This document shows positions 41,522-50,875 of a DNA stretch of 64,000 nt, in pieces. The DNA lies in assembly GCF_020991365.1 (NCBI RefSeq), contig NZ_JAJLRA010000005.1:62001-126000 (forward strand), given 5' to 3'. The notes beneath the pieces were generated by a model. That model was not told where the DNA came from and searched no databases. It was given only the letters and a program-made list of their open reading frames with translations. The first letter of the stretch is position 1, and each line of letters opens with the position of its first letter. Source of the stretch: Streptacidiphilus sp. ASG 303. Its GTDB lineage: Bacteria > Actinomycetota > Actinomycetes > Streptomycetales > Streptomycetaceae. The translations under genes and the position numbers were made by a program.

Positions 41522-42777
41522 GAGTCGGTCTGCTTCCATCCGAGGTGGACGAGGGCGACGTCGTCGGCCAGGCCGCCGTGTCCGGCGGCCGCGGCCTCGG
41601 CGTCGCTGATGAGGGTGTCGACGAACAGGTCGGACGCCAGGCCGGCGGCCTTGCGGGCCAGCGCCAGCAGGCCACGCTCCCCCAGCCGCTCGCGGCCGCG
41701 GCCGGTGTGCCCCTCGAAGAGGCCGTCCGTGAAGAGCGCCAGCCCGGCGCCGGGCGGCAGGGGCAGCTCCTCCTGCGGCCAGTGTGCCAGGCCGGGCAGG
41801 AGGCCGAGGGCGGGTCCGCCGGGCGGCTCCACCCACTCCACGTCGCCGCCGACGCGCTGCAGCATGCCCGGGTGGCCGGCGCGCACCACCCGCACCCGGC
41901 GGCGGTCGGGGGTGAAGGAGAGGCTGGTCAGGGTCGCGAAGAGCTGCTCGCCGTCGCGCTCGGCCACCAGGATCTGCTCCAGCAGCTCCATGAGGGTCGA
42001 CCCGGAGCTGCCGGCCAGGACGAAGGAGCGCCACGCCACCCGGAGGCAGACGCCGAGGGCGGCCTCCGCCGGTCCGTGGCCCGAGACGTCGCCGACGACG
42101 GCGTGCACCGTGCCGTCGGCGGTCTCCACCACGTCGTAGAAGTCGCCGCCGAGCAGCGCCTGGGCGCGGCCGGGGCGGTAGCGGGACACGACCTCGAAGC
42201 CGTCGCCGCGCAGCAGCGGCACCGGCAGCAGGCCGCGCTCCAGGCGGGAGTTCTCCTGGGCGCGCACCCGCTCCACCTGGAGGGCGGCGGCGGCCTGCTC
42301 GACCTGCTTGCGCTGGGCGGCGTAGCGGACGGCGCGGCCGAAGAGCTGCGGCTCCAGCTGCCCCTTGACCAGGTAGTCCTGGGCGCCGGCGGCGACCGCG
42401 GCGAGGCCGGAGGCCTCCTCGGCGAGCCCGGTGAGGACGACCACGGCGGCCCCGGGGGCGGCCGCGAGGAGCTGGGTGACCGCGTCCAGGCCGTGGGCGT
42501 CGGGCAGGTGCAGGTCCAGCAGGATGCAGCCGGGGACGCCCTGCTCGGCCAGGACGCGGCGGGCGTCCGCGAGGGAGCGGGCCCAGGAGAGGGCGGCGGA
42601 GATGCCGCTGTCGGCGAGCAGCTCCTCGACGAGGAGGGCGTCGCCCGGGTCGTCCTCCACCAGCAGCAGCGCGACCGGGTCCCCCGGCCACGCGGAGCGG
42701 GACGCCTCCAGCGTCCCGCTCAGCACCGCGTCCGCGTTCCTGCGCGGCGCCGGCACCCCTTCCAGGGCCTCAGCCAT
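41518..42777 (-). CDS. Response regulator with SpoIIE/RsbU-type PP2C phosphatase output
   Basis: A 419-residue two-domain protein. A receiver domain has Asp88 in [13 protein letters not shown] and Lys in [10 protein letters not shown] short coiled linker leads to a PPM phosphatase with [27 protein letters not shown] and the late Asp in [13 protein letters not shown], so the metal ligands are intact. Such proteins dephosphorylate anti-sigma-factor antagonists and so control alternative sigma factors. It is the first gene of the operon with the CHASE3 kinase and the single-domain regulator, all coupled by ATGA overlaps. The ATG at 42777 is preceded by GGGAAGAGG. Confidence 0.92.
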   Translation of the reverse strand: MAEALEGVPAPRRNADAVLSGTLEASRSAWPGDPVALLLVEDDPGDALLVEELLADSGISAALSWARSLADARRVLAEQGVPGCILLDLHLPDAHGLDAVTQLLAAAPGAAVVVLTGLAEEASGLAAVAAGAQDYLVKGQLEPQLFGRAVRYAAQRKQVEQAAAALQVERVRAQENSRLERGLLPVPLLRGDGFEVVSRYRPGRAQALLGGDFYDVVETADGTVHAVVGDVSGHGPAEAALGVCLRVAWRSFVLAGSSGSTLMELLEQILVAERDGEQLFATLTSLSFTPDRRRVRVVRAGHPGMLQRVGGDVEWVEPPGGPALGLLPGLAHWPQEELPLPPGAGLALFTDGLFEGHTGRGRERLGERGLLALARKAAGLASDLFVDTLISDAEAAAAGHGGLADDVALVHLGWKQTDS

Positions 42778-43057
42778 CCTCTTCCCTTCGACCACCCGCC
42801 TGCGCGCACGGCGACACCGGGCAGCACACAACCAGGGGAAGGGTACTTGCCCGAGGGCACGTACAGGCGGTTTCACCGGCCGCAACGGCGGCGGGGAGCG
42901 GGCCGGTGGCGCTCCGGAACAGGAGCCGCACCCCTTTTGACCTGCTTTGTTGCATTTCCCTACGCCATCCTTACAGCCCGGGGGGGATGCTCGTCACAAC
43001 CCCTTCGGGGAGCCCCACCGGGGGGCGGCAGCCCACCCCTCGCGATCGGAGACAGCG

Positions 43058-43348
43058 ATGACCTTCGTGCCCTACGTCGAAGCCCTCGCCTTCTGGGGCA
43101 GGGCCGTCCAGAACGGCTCCGCCCCCCGCGACTACGCCATCGGTGTCCTGCTCGACCACCCCCTGATCACGGACCACTCCGCCGGCACCCCGGAGCAGAA
43201 GGCGGACCTGGTCGCCGGCGACCTCGACGCCTGGGAGGACCGGGTCGTGGAGATGCTCTGGGACCCGCAGGCCGACGTCGACGAGGGCCTGCGCCGCTCG
43301 CAGGGGCTGCCGGCCCGGCCCGAGCGCCCGCAGCGCACCTCCGGGTAG
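43058..43348 (+). CDS. Hypothetical small acidic protein
   Basis: Not recognised. A 96-residue hydrophilic protein (TFVPYVEALAFWGRAVQNGS..., then acidic EDRVVEMLWDPQADVDEGLR). GGAGA precedes the ATG. A less G+C-rich block around 42935-42975, with a TTGACC hexamer at 42937-42942, may be its promoter. It is divergent from the signalling operon. Codon use is typical for the chromosome, so it is probably a real gene. Confidence 0.6.
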   Translation: MTFVPYVEALAFWGRAVQNGSAPRDYAIGVLLDHPLITDHSAGTPEQKADLVAGDLDAWEDRVVEMLWDPQADVDEGLRRSQGLPARPERPQRTSG

Positions 43349-43451
43349 GACCGCGGCGGCCGCGACGGCAACGGGCCGGCCGGGCCGGGCCGGGCGGGCC
43401 GGGCGCGGACAGGCCGGAGCAGGACGGTACAGGACAGGACGGGACAGGACG

Positions 43452-43482
43452 GCGGGACCCGGGGCGGCGCCCCGGGTCCCGC
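43452..43482 (+). terminator. Terminator before the photolyase gene
   Basis: Perfect 14-bp stem GCGGGACCCGGGGC / GCCCCGGGTCCCGC with a GGC loop. It is preceded by repeated ACAGGAC units (about 43421-43451). Confidence 0.75.
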
Positions 43483-43540
43483 GCCGTCCGCGCGGCGTGT
43501 CACCGCGACGCGGCCCCGGCCGCCGCGCCACCGTTGAGGT

Positions 43541-44917
43541 ATGCCCGTTTCGATCGCCCTCTTCACCTCCGACCTGCGCGTCCACGACCAGCCGGTGCTG
43601 CGTGCCGCGCTCGACGACGCGGACCGGGTGGTGCCGCTGTTCGTCCTGGACGACGCCGTCCTCGCCTCCGGCTTCACCGCCCCCAACCGCGCGGCCTTCC
43701 TCGCCGACTCCCTGGAGGACCTCGACGCCTCCCTGCGGGACCTCGGCGGCCGGCTGGTGGTCCGGCGCGGCGACCCGGCCAGGGTGGCGGCGGAGCTGGC
43801 CGCGGAGACCGGGGCGGACACCGTGCACGTCGCGTCCGGGGTCAGCCGCCACGCCCAGCGGCGCGAGGACCGCCTGCGGGAGGCGCTCGGCGGCCGGCTG
43901 CGGGTCCACGACGCGGTGGTGACCGTCGTCGCCCCCGGCGCCGCGGTGCCCGCGGGCAAGGACCACTTCGCGGTCTTCACCCCCTACCTGCGGCGCTGGG
44001 AGGCCGCGGCCCGGCGCGAGGTCCTGGACCCGCCGCACCGGGTGGCGGTCCCGGAGGGGGTCCGCGGCGAGCCCCTGGCCGACGTCCGCGCCGCCCTGGC
44101 GAAGGCCGGCGGCGGGGAGCCCTCCCCGGGCCTGCCGCGCGGCGGGGAGACCGAGGCGCGCCGGCGCTGGGACGCGTGGGTGTCGGGCCCGGTGGCGGCC
44201 TACGAGGACCGGCGCGACGAGCTGGCGGGCGACGCCACCTCGCGGCTCAGCCCCTACCTGCACTTCGGCTGCCTGTCGGCGACCGAGGCGGTGCGGGGCG
44301 CGGGTGCCGAGGGCAGCGTCGGCGCGGAGTCGTTCGTGCGGCAGCTGGCCTGGCGCGACTTCCACCACCAGGTGCTGGCGGCCCGCCCCGGCGCCGCGTC
44401 CGCCGACTACCGGCCGCGCGGCGACGCGTGGGAGGCGGACGCGCGGGAGGTGGCGGCCTGGCGGGAGGGCCGCACCGGCTTCCCGGTGGTCGACGCGGGC
44501 ATGCGGCAGCTCGCCCACGAGGGCTGGATGCACAACCGGGCCCGGCTGCTGACCGCGAGCTTCCTCACCAAGACCCTGTACGCGGACTGGCGGCTCGGCG
44601 CCGCACACTTCCTGCACCTGCTGGTCGACGGGGACATGGCCAACAACCAGCTCAACTGGCAGTGGGTGGCCGGCACCGGCACCGACACCCGGCCCAACCG
44701 GGTCCTCAACCCGCTGGTGCAGGCCAAGCGCTTCGACCCGCGGGGGGACTACGTCCGCCGCTGGGTGCCGGAGCTGGCGGGCGTGGAGGGGGCTGCGGTG
44801 CACGAGCCGTGGCGGCTGCCGCGCTCCCGGCGGGAGCAACTGGGCTATCCGGCGCCGGTCGTGGACCCGGGGGCGGTCGGGGAGCGCTTCCGGCGCGGGC
44901 GGGGCCTGGAGCCGTAG
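43541..44917 (+). CDS. phr: Deoxyribodipyrimidine photolyase (cryptochrome/photolyase family)
   Basis: A 458-residue class I photolyase. The N-terminal alpha/beta antenna domain starts SIALFTSDLRVHDQPVL. The FAD domain has SRLSPYLHFGCLSATEAVR, WHN-type MHNRARLLTASFLTKTLYAD and DGDMANNQLNWQWVAGTGTD. It repairs cyclobutane pyrimidine dimers using blue light, and the conserved C-terminal Trp residues needed for electron transfer are present. The second chromophore cannot be told. It is close to, but probably independent of, the potassium locus, as a strong terminator follows. Confidence 0.92.
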   Translation: MPVSIALFTSDLRVHDQPVLRAALDDADRVVPLFVLDDAVLASGFTAPNRAAFLADSLEDLDASLRDLGGRLVVRRGDPARVAAELAAETGADTVHVASGVSRHAQRREDRLREALGGRLRVHDAVVTVVAPGAAVPAGKDHFAVFTPYLRRWEAAARREVLDPPHRVAVPEGVRGEPLADVRAALAKAGGGEPSPGLPRGGETEARRRWDAWVSGPVAAYEDRRDELAGDATSRLSPYLHFGCLSATEAVRGAGAEGSVGAESFVRQLAWRDFHHQVLAARPGAASADYRPRGDAWEADAREVAAWREGRTGFPVVDAGMRQLAHEGWMHNRARLLTASFLTKTLYADWRLGAAHFLHLLVDGDMANNQLNWQWVAGTGTDTRPNRVLNPLVQAKRFDPRGDYVRRWVPELAGVEGAAVHEPWRLPRSRREQLGYPAPVVDPGAVGERFRRGRGLEP

Positions 44918-44958
44918 GAGGGCCGGTCCGGGACGGGCGGCGGCCGGGGCCGTACGGC

Positions 44959-44993
44959 GGGGCGGGCCGGGTGGGGAACCCCCGGCCCGCCCC
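44959..44993 (+). terminator. Terminator after photolyase gene
   Basis: Perfect 13-bp stem GGGGCGGGCCGGG / CCCGGCCCGCCCC with a 9-base loop, 42 bases after the stop. Confidence 0.75.
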
Positions 44994-45052
44994 GGCGGCC
45001 CGGCGGTGGCGGCCCGCCCCGGGCCGCCGCACCCGGCACCGCCGCGCCCGGG

Positions 45053-45074
45053 GCGTTAAGGTCGCGTCAAGATG
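45053..45074 (+). promoter_or_regulatory. Predicted KdpE box A, upstream of the APC permease
   Basis: Two contiguous 11-bp direct repeats, GCGTTAAGGTC and GCGTCAAGATG, in the same direction as the permease, about 180 bp upstream. The rest of the gap 44994-45251 shows no gene. Confidence 0.6.
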
Positions 45075-45251
45075 CGGGGCCGCGGTGCACACCGCCGCAC
45101 GTGCCGGGGATGCCCGCCCCACCGGCCCGTTGGCCCGCGCCCGGCGCCGGGACGGCACCCGCGCGCTCCCCGTCTGCGGTGACGGTTTCTCGTACGCTCG
45201 CCTGGCCGTCCACCCGGGCGGTCATATCGTCAGCCGGTACGACAGGAGTCC

Positions 45252-47219
45252 ATGGTGTCCACCACCGTCCCCTCGCAGCAGGGCCGGACAGCCGGGGGCC
45301 GCTTCCGCGCCTGGCTGCTGGAGGGGCTGTCCGACCGGGCCGGGCAGCAGTCCGGCCCGCACGCCGCGCCGCAGGCCGGGCACGCCGGGCAGCGCTGGTG
45401 GCGGGTCATGTGCCTCACCGGCCTGGACTACTTCTCCACCCTGGGCTACCAGCCCGGCATCGCCGCCCTGGCGGCCGGCCTGCTCTCCCCGCTGGCCACG
45501 GTGGTCCTGGTCGTGGTGACGCTCTGCGGCGCACTGCCGGTGTACCGGCGGGTGGCGCACGAGAGCCCGCACGGCGAGGGCTCGATCGCGATGCTGGAGC
45601 GGCTGCTCTCGTTCTGGCAGGGCAAGCTGTTCGTCCTGGCCCTCCTGGGCTTCGCGGCGACCGACTTCCTCATCACCATCACCCTCTCGGCCGCCGACGC
45701 CACCGCCCACCTGGTGGAGAACCCGCACCTGACCAGCACCTTCCAGGGCCACGAGGTCGTCATCACCCTGGTGCTGGTGGCGCTGCTCGGCGCCGTCTTC
45801 CTCAAGGGCTTCACCGAGGCGATCGGCGTCGCCGTCGTCCTGGTCGGCGTCTACCTGGCGCTGAACGTGGTGGTCGTCGCGGTCGGCCTGTGGCACGTCG
45901 GCGGGTCGCCGCACCTGGTCACCGACTGGTCGCACGCGCTCACCGCCCAGCACGGCAACCCGGTCGCCATGGTCGGGGTCGCCCTGCTGGTCTTCCCCAA
46001 GCTGGCGCTGGGCCTGTCCGGCTTCGAGACCGGCGTGGCCGTCATGCCCCACATCGAGGGGGCGCCCGATGACACCGAGGAGCGCCCGACCGGCCGGATC
46101 CAGGGCGCGCGCAAGCTGCTGACCACGGCCGCGGTCATCATGAGCTGCTTCCTGATCACCAGCAGCATCATCACCACCCTGCTCATCCCGCAGAAGGAGT
46201 TCCAGCCGGGCGGGGCGGCGAACGGACGCGCCCTGGCCTACCTGGCCCACGAGTACCTGGGCTCCGGGTTCGGCACGGTCTACGACGTCTCGACCATCGC
46301 CATCCTGTGGTTCGCCGGCGCCTCCGCCATGGCGGGCCTGCTCAACCTCATGCCCCGCTACCTCCCCCGCTACGGTATGGCCCCGCACTGGGCGCGGGCG
46401 GTGCGCCCGATGGTGATGGTCTTCACCCTCATCGCCTTCCTGGTCACCTGGCTCTTCAAGGCCGACGTGGACGCCCAGGGCGGCGCGTACGCCACCGGCG
46501 TGCTGGTGCTCATCACCTCCGCCGCGATCGCGGTGACCATCGCGGCCCGGCGCGCCCGCCAGCGCGGCTGGACGGCCGTCTTCGGCGCGATCTCGCTGGT
46601 CTTCCTGTACACGACCGGCGCCAACGTGGTGGAGCGGCCCGACGGCGTCAAGATCGGCGCCTGCTTCATCGCGGGCATCATCCTGGTGTCGCTGCTCTCC
46701 CGGCTCTCCCGCGCCTTCGAGCTGCGGGTCACCGGCCTGCAGCTGGACGCGATGGCGGAGCGGTTCGTCCGCGACGCCGCCCACCGCCGCATCCGGTTCG
46801 TCGCCAACGAGCCCGGGGTGCGCGACGCGGCCGAGTACCGGGACAAGCTGCGGCAGGTGCGCGCCGACAACGACCTCCCGGCCGAGGACGACCTGGTCCT
46901 CGTCGAGGTCACCGTCCGCGACCCCTCGGACTTCGAGACCGAGGTGCGGGTGCACGGCGAGGTGCTGCACGGGAAGTACCGGGTGCTCACCCTGGAGGGC
47001 GCCGCGATCCCCAACGCCATCGCCGCGCTGCTGCTGCACGTGCGGGACGTCACCGGGGTGATCCCGCACGTCTACTTCGAGTGGACCGAGGGCGGCCCGT
47101 TCGCCCAGTTCCTGCGGTTCCTCCTCTTCGGCCAGGGCGAGGTCGCCCCGGTCACCCGCGAGGTGCTGCGCGAGGCCGAGTGCGACCGGGCCCGCCGCCC
47201 CCGCGTCCACGTGGGCTGA
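45252..47219 (+). CDS. APC-superfamily permease, candidate potassium transporter (KimA/KUP-like)
   Basis: A 655-residue protein with 12 predicted membrane helices (about residues 50-500) and a soluble alpha/beta C-terminal domain of about 155 residues. The region [18 protein letters not shown]...[20 protein letters not shown] and [20 protein letters not shown] lines up by eye with the KimA (YdaO) potassium importer of Bacillus. It is annotated by default as an amino acid permease. It sits at the edge of the kdp locus and has the same predicted operator as kdp, which favours a potassium role. AGGAG precedes the ATG. Transport substrate is inferred, not shown. Confidence 0.8.
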   Translation: MVSTTVPSQQGRTAGGRFRAWLLEGLSDRAGQQSGPHAAPQAGHAGQRWWRVMCLTGLDYFSTLGYQPGIAALAAGLLSPLATVVLVVVTLCGALPVYRRVAHESPHGEGSIAMLERLLSFWQGKLFVLALLGFAATDFLITITLSAADATAHLVENPHLTSTFQGHEVVITLVLVALLGAVFLKGFTEAIGVAVVLVGVYLALNVVVVAVGLWHVGGSPHLVTDWSHALTAQHGNPVAMVGVALLVFPKLALGLSGFETGVAVMPHIEGAPDDTEERPTGRIQGARKLLTTAAVIMSCFLITSSIITTLLIPQKEFQPGGAANGRALAYLAHEYLGSGFGTVYDVSTIAILWFAGASAMAGLLNLMPRYLPRYGMAPHWARAVRPMVMVFTLIAFLVTWLFKADVDAQGGAYATGVLVLITSAAIAVTIAARRARQRGWTAVFGAISLVFLYTTGANVVERPDGVKIGACFIAGIILVSLLSRLSRAFELRVTGLQLDAMAERFVRDAAHRRIRFVANEPGVRDAAEYRDKLRQVRADNDLPAEDDLVLVEVTVRDPSDFETEVRVHGEVLHGKYRVLTLEGAAIPNAIAALLLHVRDVTGVIPHVYFEWTEGGPFAQFLRFLLFGQGEVAPVTREVLREAECDRARRPRVHVG

Positions 47220-47252
47220 GCCCCCCGAATCCCCCGCCCGGGCTGCGGTGGT

Positions 47253-47298
47253 CCGCCCGGCGGGCGGTCCACCGTCCGGTGGACCGCCCGCCGGGTGG
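47253..47298. terminator. Bidirectional terminator after the APC permease
   Basis: 21-bp stem with a single mismatch (arms 47253-47273 and 47278-47298, loop GTCC) between convergent genes. Confidence 0.8.
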
Positions 47299-47312
47299 CC
47301 CGTCCGCACCGC

Positions 47313-47783
47313 TCAGCCGCGCACCCGGGCCCTCCCCCGGGCGGCGGTCCCCCCGGGGGAGGACGGCAGGTGCACGACGGCGGCCCGGACGCGGCGGCGG
47401 GGCAGCGAGCCCGGCAGGGAGGCCAGCAGCGCGGCCGCCGCCGGCACGGCCAGGCGCGGCAGCTCGACCCCCGGGCCGGCCCAGCCCAGGCCGCCGTACC
47501 GGTGGGCGACGAAGCCGTCGTAGAACAGCCAGCAGGCGACGGCGACCACCGGGGCCGCCCAGGGCCGGGAGAAGGCCCCCACGGCGGCGGCCACGCCGGC
47601 GAGGAGGGCCAGGGACAGCCAGGAGGCCCGGTCCTGGCCGGCGGCGGCGAGGACGAGGCACAGCGCGGCCGCGCCGACGGCGGCCGCGGCGCCGGAGACG
47701 GGCACGGTCAGCCGGCCCGCGGCCGGCCGCAGGCGCCGCCCGCCCGGCCGGGCGTAGTACAGGGGACCCCTGAGGACGGACAC
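47313..47783 (-). CDS. Orphan DUF4118-like (KdpD sensor-type) membrane protein
   Basis: A 156-residue protein beginning at GTG 47783 with GGAGG six bases upstream. Three or four transmembrane helices lie between about residues 25 and 125 (VPVSGAAAAVGAAALCLVLA and SRPWAAPVVAVACWLFYDGF then VAHRYGGLGWAG). The helix pattern and the AP..A...WLFYDGF...RYG motif resemble the four-helix DUF4118 module in the middle of KdpD. There are no kinase, KdpD or USP domains. It is preceded by predicted KdpE box B. Its role is unknown; it could modulate KdpD or sense turgor itself. Confidence 0.7.
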   Translation of the reverse strand: MSVLRGPLYYARPGGRRLRPAAGRLTVPVSGAAAAVGAAALCLVLAAAGQDRASWLSLALLAGVAAAVGAFSRPWAAPVVAVACWLFYDGFVAHRYGGLGWAGPGVELPRLAVPAAAALLASLPGSLPRRRVRAAVVHLPSSPGGTAARGRARVRG

Positions 47784-47931
47784 GGCCGCCTCCCTCGCTC
47801 GTCGGACCTTCTGCCGGGCGCCGCGTCCGGTCCGGACCCGTCCGGAGCACACGCGGCGCGCACCTCCAGACCACCACCCGGGGGCACGGACGGCAGGGCC
47901 CGTTGACGCGCCCCGAGCGGCGGGGGCCCGG

Positions 47932-47953
47932 ATCCTGACGCGTCCTTGACGCC
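47932..47953 (-). promoter_or_regulatory. Predicted KdpE box B, upstream of the DUF4118 gene
   Basis: Read on the minus strand, 11-bp repeats GGCGTCAAGGA and CGCGTCAGGAT are contiguous and point towards the DUF4118-like gene, about 150 bp downstream. Confidence 0.6.
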
Positions 47954-47973
47954 CGGCCCGGGGCCGGGGCGCC

Positions 47974-48525
47974 TCACCCGCGCGACGGCCGGCCGGCCCC
48001 CGCCACTGGTCCGTCCGGGGGAAGGCGCAGCCGGCGGGCGCTGCGGCGGTGCAGCGCCTCCAGGTCGCGCCGGAGCGGGGACGGCGGCACGGCCAGCACC
48101 GGGCAGGAGGCGTGTGTCAGGCAGTACCGGGCCGGGGAGGGGCGCAGGGCCCGCGCCGGCACACCGCGCGGACCGGTGCCGACGACCAGCAGGTCGGCGT
48201 CCCGGTCCGCGGTGCGCACCAGGACCTCGCCGGCGCGGCCGCGCACGGCCCAGGAGAGCACCCGCACCCCGGGGTCGGCGCCGCCGAGCGCGGCGTCCAG
48301 CGCGGCGCGCAGCCGCTCCCGGGCCAGCCGGCGGCACTCGCCGAGCAGCGGCGGGCACGGGAAGCGGCGGTAGCCGAACTCCCCGCCGGGGGGCTCCCAG
48401 GCCAGGACCGCCAGGACCTCGGCGCCGGTGCGCCGGGCCTCGCCCACCGCCCGGTGCAGCGCCGCCAGGCTGCCCAGGGAACCGCTGACCCCGACCACGA
48501 CGCGTCGACCGCCGCCCTCGTCCAC
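47974..48525 (-). CDS. Universal stress protein (USP) family protein
   Basis: A 183-residue single-USP-domain protein. VVVGVSGSLGSLAALHRAV opens the fold. DADLLVVGTGPRGVPARALR corresponds to the ATP-binding G-2x-G-9x-G(S/T) motif, and THASCPVLAVPPS ends it. The C-terminus is extended by a basic segment. USP domains also occur inside KdpD, where they tune the kinase; a free USP in this locus may act on one of the two KdpDs. The GTG at 48525 has AGGAG about nine bases upstream. The promoter region carries predicted KdpE boxes C in the same direction. Confidence 0.85.
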   Translation of the reverse strand: MDEGGGRRVVVGVSGSLGSLAALHRAVGEARRTGAEVLAVLAWEPPGGEFGYRRFPCPPLLGECRRLARERLRAALDAALGGADPGVRVLSWAVRGRAGEVLVRTADRDADLLVVGTGPRGVPARALRPSPARYCLTHASCPVLAVPPSPLRRDLEALHRRSARRLRLPPDGPVAGAGRPSRG

Positions 48526-48683
48526 CGCTCACCGCTCCTGTCCTCGTCGTCCTGCGCCCGCAGCCCCCGCGCGTGCGCCCGGGGTGCGGGCGGGCCGCAC
48601 GCCCGTGGCGGGGCCGTACGGCGGGACGGCCCCGCGGGCCGCCCCCTGCCATGCAACCGGGTCCGCAGCCAGGTCCCGGCCGC

Positions 48684-48737
48684 CCTTGACACCGTCCTGA
48701 CGGGCGGCGGCCGCCTCCTGACGGGACCCTGATCCGG
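48684..48737 (-). promoter_or_regulatory. Predicted KdpE box C (two tandem pairs), upstream of the USP gene
   Basis: CTTGACA/CCTGACG cores at 48685 and 48696 are spaced by 11 bp. A second pair with CTGAC at 48718 and CTGAT at 48729 also has 11-bp spacing. Read on the minus strand these are GTCAGG/GTCAAGG units directed towards the USP gene, about 160 bp away. The second pair is the weaker. Confidence 0.5.
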
Positions 48738-48829
48738 CACCACGGCGCACCGCACCGCGCCGCACCGCCGGACCCGGGAGGAGCGGCCCCCGGGAGGAGC
48801 GGCCCCGGGACCGGGCCGCCGGGCGCGCG

Positions 48830-48883
48830 GCGTCAGGAAGGCGTCAAGGCCCGCGAAGGGGCCGTATGGGCGGCGTCAAGGCG
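48830..48883 (+). promoter_or_regulatory. Predicted KdpE box D, upstream of the kdp operon
   Basis: Contiguous 11-bp repeats GCGTCAGGAAG (48830-48840) and GCGTCAAGGCC (48841-48851), plus a third unit GCGTCAAGGCG (48873-48883) on the same helix face about three turns on. All point towards the kdp genes. A GTATGG hexamer at 48864-48869 may belong to the promoter. Confidence 0.65.
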
Positions 48884-48897
48884 GCCGCCGCGCCCCT

Positions 48898-48917
48898 GAG
48901 CAGGTTGTTTCCTGCTC
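48898..48917 (+). promoter_or_regulatory. Inverted repeat in the kdp leader
   Basis: GAGCAGG-TTGTTT-CCTGCTC: a perfect 7-bp stem with a 6-base loop between KdpE box D and the first small gene. It could be a leader hairpin or an operator. Confidence 0.35.
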
Positions 48918-48985
48918 CATGGCCGGTCGTGCACCGGCACCGGGCCACGCCCGGTCCCCCACTCCCGAAAACCCCGGGTGATCCC

Positions 48986-49069
48986 ATGCTCGACGTCGTC
49001 CTCATCGGCGTCACGGTCGTCGTCTTCGCCGTCCTCGCCCTGATCGCGCGGGGGGTGGAGCGCCTGTGA
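48986..49069 (+). CDS. 27-residue single-span membrane peptide preceding kdpF
   Basis: A 27-codon ORF (starts MLDVVLIGVTV, ends LIARGVERL) encoding one transmembrane helix with a charged C-terminal end. It is the first gene behind the kdp promoter region, 55 bp before kdpF. It is not KdpF itself, which follows with its usual ...LALIHPEKF ending, but has the same architecture. Peptides ending in a ...ERL motif upstream of kdpF are, to my knowledge, seen in other bacteria and remain unnamed. The start codon has only a weak ribosome binding site. Confidence 0.6.
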   Translation: MLDVVLIGVTVVVFAVLALIARGVERL

Positions 49070-49124
49070 GCGCCCTGCCCCCCTGCACACGCCAACCGTC
49101 CGCCGCCCGTGCCGGAGTGAAGCG

Positions 49125-49214
49125 ATGAGTGTCGAGAACGTCGTCGGTCTGGTCGTCGCCGTCGTGCTGGTCGGCTACCTGGTGCTGGCCCTGATCCACC
49201 CGGAGAAGTTCTGA
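49125..49214 (+). CDS. kdpF: KdpF, small subunit of the potassium-transporting ATPase
   Basis: A 29-residue single-helix peptide (starts [15 protein letters not shown], ends [12 protein letters not shown]), matching KdpF in length and in the conserved YL..AL..PE(K/R)F end. It stabilises the KdpABC complex in the membrane. GGAGTGA precedes the ATG. Its stop codon overlaps the kdpA start (TGATG). Confidence 0.92.
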   Translation: MSVENVVGLVVAVVLVGYLVLALIHPEKF

Positions 49215-50872
49215 TGAGCCCCACCCTGGCCGGCTGGCTCCAGGTGAGCGTCCTGGTGGGCGCGCTGGCCGCCTGCTACCGCCCGCTGGGCGACTGGATC
49301 GCGCACCTGTTCACCTCGCCGAGGCACCTGAGGGCCGAGCGCGCCCTGTACCGGCTGACCGGCGTGGACGGCGACGCCGACCAGCGCTGGCCGGTGTACC
49401 TGCGCAGCGTCCTCGCCTTCTCGGCGGTCTCGGTCGTCTTCCTCTACGTCCTCCAGCGGGTGCAGAACCACCTGCTGCTCAGCCTCGGCTTCCCCGCCGT
49501 CAAGGCGGACATGGCGTTCAACACCGCCGTCTCCTTCGTGACCAACACCAACTGGCAGTCGTACTCGGGCGAGTCGACCATGGGCCACCTGGTGCAGATG
49601 GCCGGCCTGGCGGTGCAGAACTTCGTCTCCGCCGCGGTGGGCATCGCCGTCGTGGCCGCCCTCATCCGGGGCTTCACCCGCAGCCGCACCGACCGGGTCG
49701 GCAACTTCTGGGTGGACCTCACCCGGGTCGTGCTGCGCCTGCTGCTGCCGCTGGCGGTCGTCCTCGGCCTGGTCCTCGTGGCCGCGGGCGCGGTCCAGAA
49801 CCTCCACGGCCTCACCGACGTGCACACCCTCGTCGGCGGCAGCCAGTCGATCACCGGCGGGCCGGTGGCCTCGCAGGAGGTCATCAAGGAGCTGGGCACC
49901 AACGGCGGCGGCTTCTACAACGCCAACTCCGCCCACCCCTTCGAGAACCCCAACGGCTTCACGAACTGGCTGGAGGTCTTCCTCATCCTGCTGATCCCGG
50001 TGGCGCTGCCGCGCACCTTCGGCCGGATGGTCGGGGACAACCGCCAGGGCTACGCGATCCTCTCCGTGATGGCGGTCTTCTGGGTCGCCTCCGTGGCGCT
50101 GGTCACCTTCTTCGAGGCGCAGCACCACGGCGCGGCCGCCCAGGCGGCGGGCGCGGCCACGGAGGGCAAGGAGCAGCGGTTCGGGATCGCGGCATCGGCG
50201 CTGTTCGCGGCGTCCACGACGCTCACCTCCACCGGCGCGGTGAACTCCTTCCACGACTCGTACACGCCCTTCGGCGGCGGCGTGACGATCTTCAACATGA
50301 TGCTGGGCGAGATCGCGCCCGGCGGCGTGGGCTCCGGCCTGTACGGCATGCTGGTCCTCGCGGTCGTGGCGGTCTTCGTGGCCGGCCTGATGGTGGGCCG
50401 CACCCCCGAGTACCTGGGCAAGAAGCTCGGCGCCCGGGAGATGAAGTTCGCCTCGCTGTACATCCTCACCACCCCCGCGGTCGTGCTGGTCGGTACCGGC
50501 CTGGCGATGGCACTGCCGGGCGAGCGGGCGGACATGCTCAACAGCGGGCCGCACGGCTTCTCCGAGGTGCTGTACGCCTTCACCTCGGCGGCCAACAACA
50601 ACGGCTCCGCCTTCGCGGGCATCACGGTCAGCACCCCCTGGTGGAACACCGCGCTCGGCCTGGCCATGCTCGTCGGCCGCTTCCTCCCGATGGTGTTCGT
50701 CCTGGCGCTCGCCGGCTCACTGGCGCGCCAGCAGCCCGTCCCGGCCACCGAGGGCACCCTGCCCACCCACAAGCCCCTGTTCGTGGGCCTGCTGACCGGC
50801 GTCGTCCTGATCGTCGTGGGCCTCACCTACTTCCCGGCGCTCGCGCTGGGGCCGATCGCGGAAGGTCTGTGA
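49214..50872 (+). CDS. kdpA: Potassium-transporting ATPase subunit KdpA
   Basis: A 552-residue, ten-helix channel-like subunit that binds and admits potassium. Family landmarks include [40 protein letters not shown] and [20 protein letters not shown], which contribute to the four-repeat selectivity filter. Length is standard. Translationally coupled to kdpF (TGATG) and 3 bp from kdpB. Confidence 0.97.
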   Translation: MSPTLAGWLQVSVLVGALAACYRPLGDWIAHLFTSPRHLRAERALYRLTGVDGDADQRWPVYLRSVLAFSAVSVVFLYVLQRVQNHLLLSLGFPAVKADMAFNTAVSFVTNTNWQSYSGESTMGHLVQMAGLAVQNFVSAAVGIAVVAALIRGFTRSRTDRVGNFWVDLTRVVLRLLLPLAVVLGLVLVAAGAVQNLHGLTDVHTLVGGSQSITGGPVASQEVIKELGTNGGGFYNANSAHPFENPNGFTNWLEVFLILLIPVALPRTFGRMVGDNRQGYAILSVMAVFWVASVALVTFFEAQHHGAAAQAAGAATEGKEQRFGIAASALFAASTTLTSTGAVNSFHDSYTPFGGGVTIFNMMLGEIAPGGVGSGLYGMLVLAVVAVFVAGLMVGRTPEYLGKKLGAREMKFASLYILTTPAVVLVGTGLAMALPGERADMLNSGPHGFSEVLYAFTSAANNNGSAFAGITVSTPWWNTALGLAMLVGRFLPMVFVLALAGSLARQQPVPATEGTLPTHKPLFVGLLTGVVLIVVGLTYFPALALGPIAEGL

Positions 50873-50875
50873 GCC

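Noticed and set aside
45075..45251. c-di-AMP (ydaO-type) riboswitch before the APC permease
   Set aside because: I looked for the conserved riboswitch core because of the KimA resemblance, but see no matching structure.
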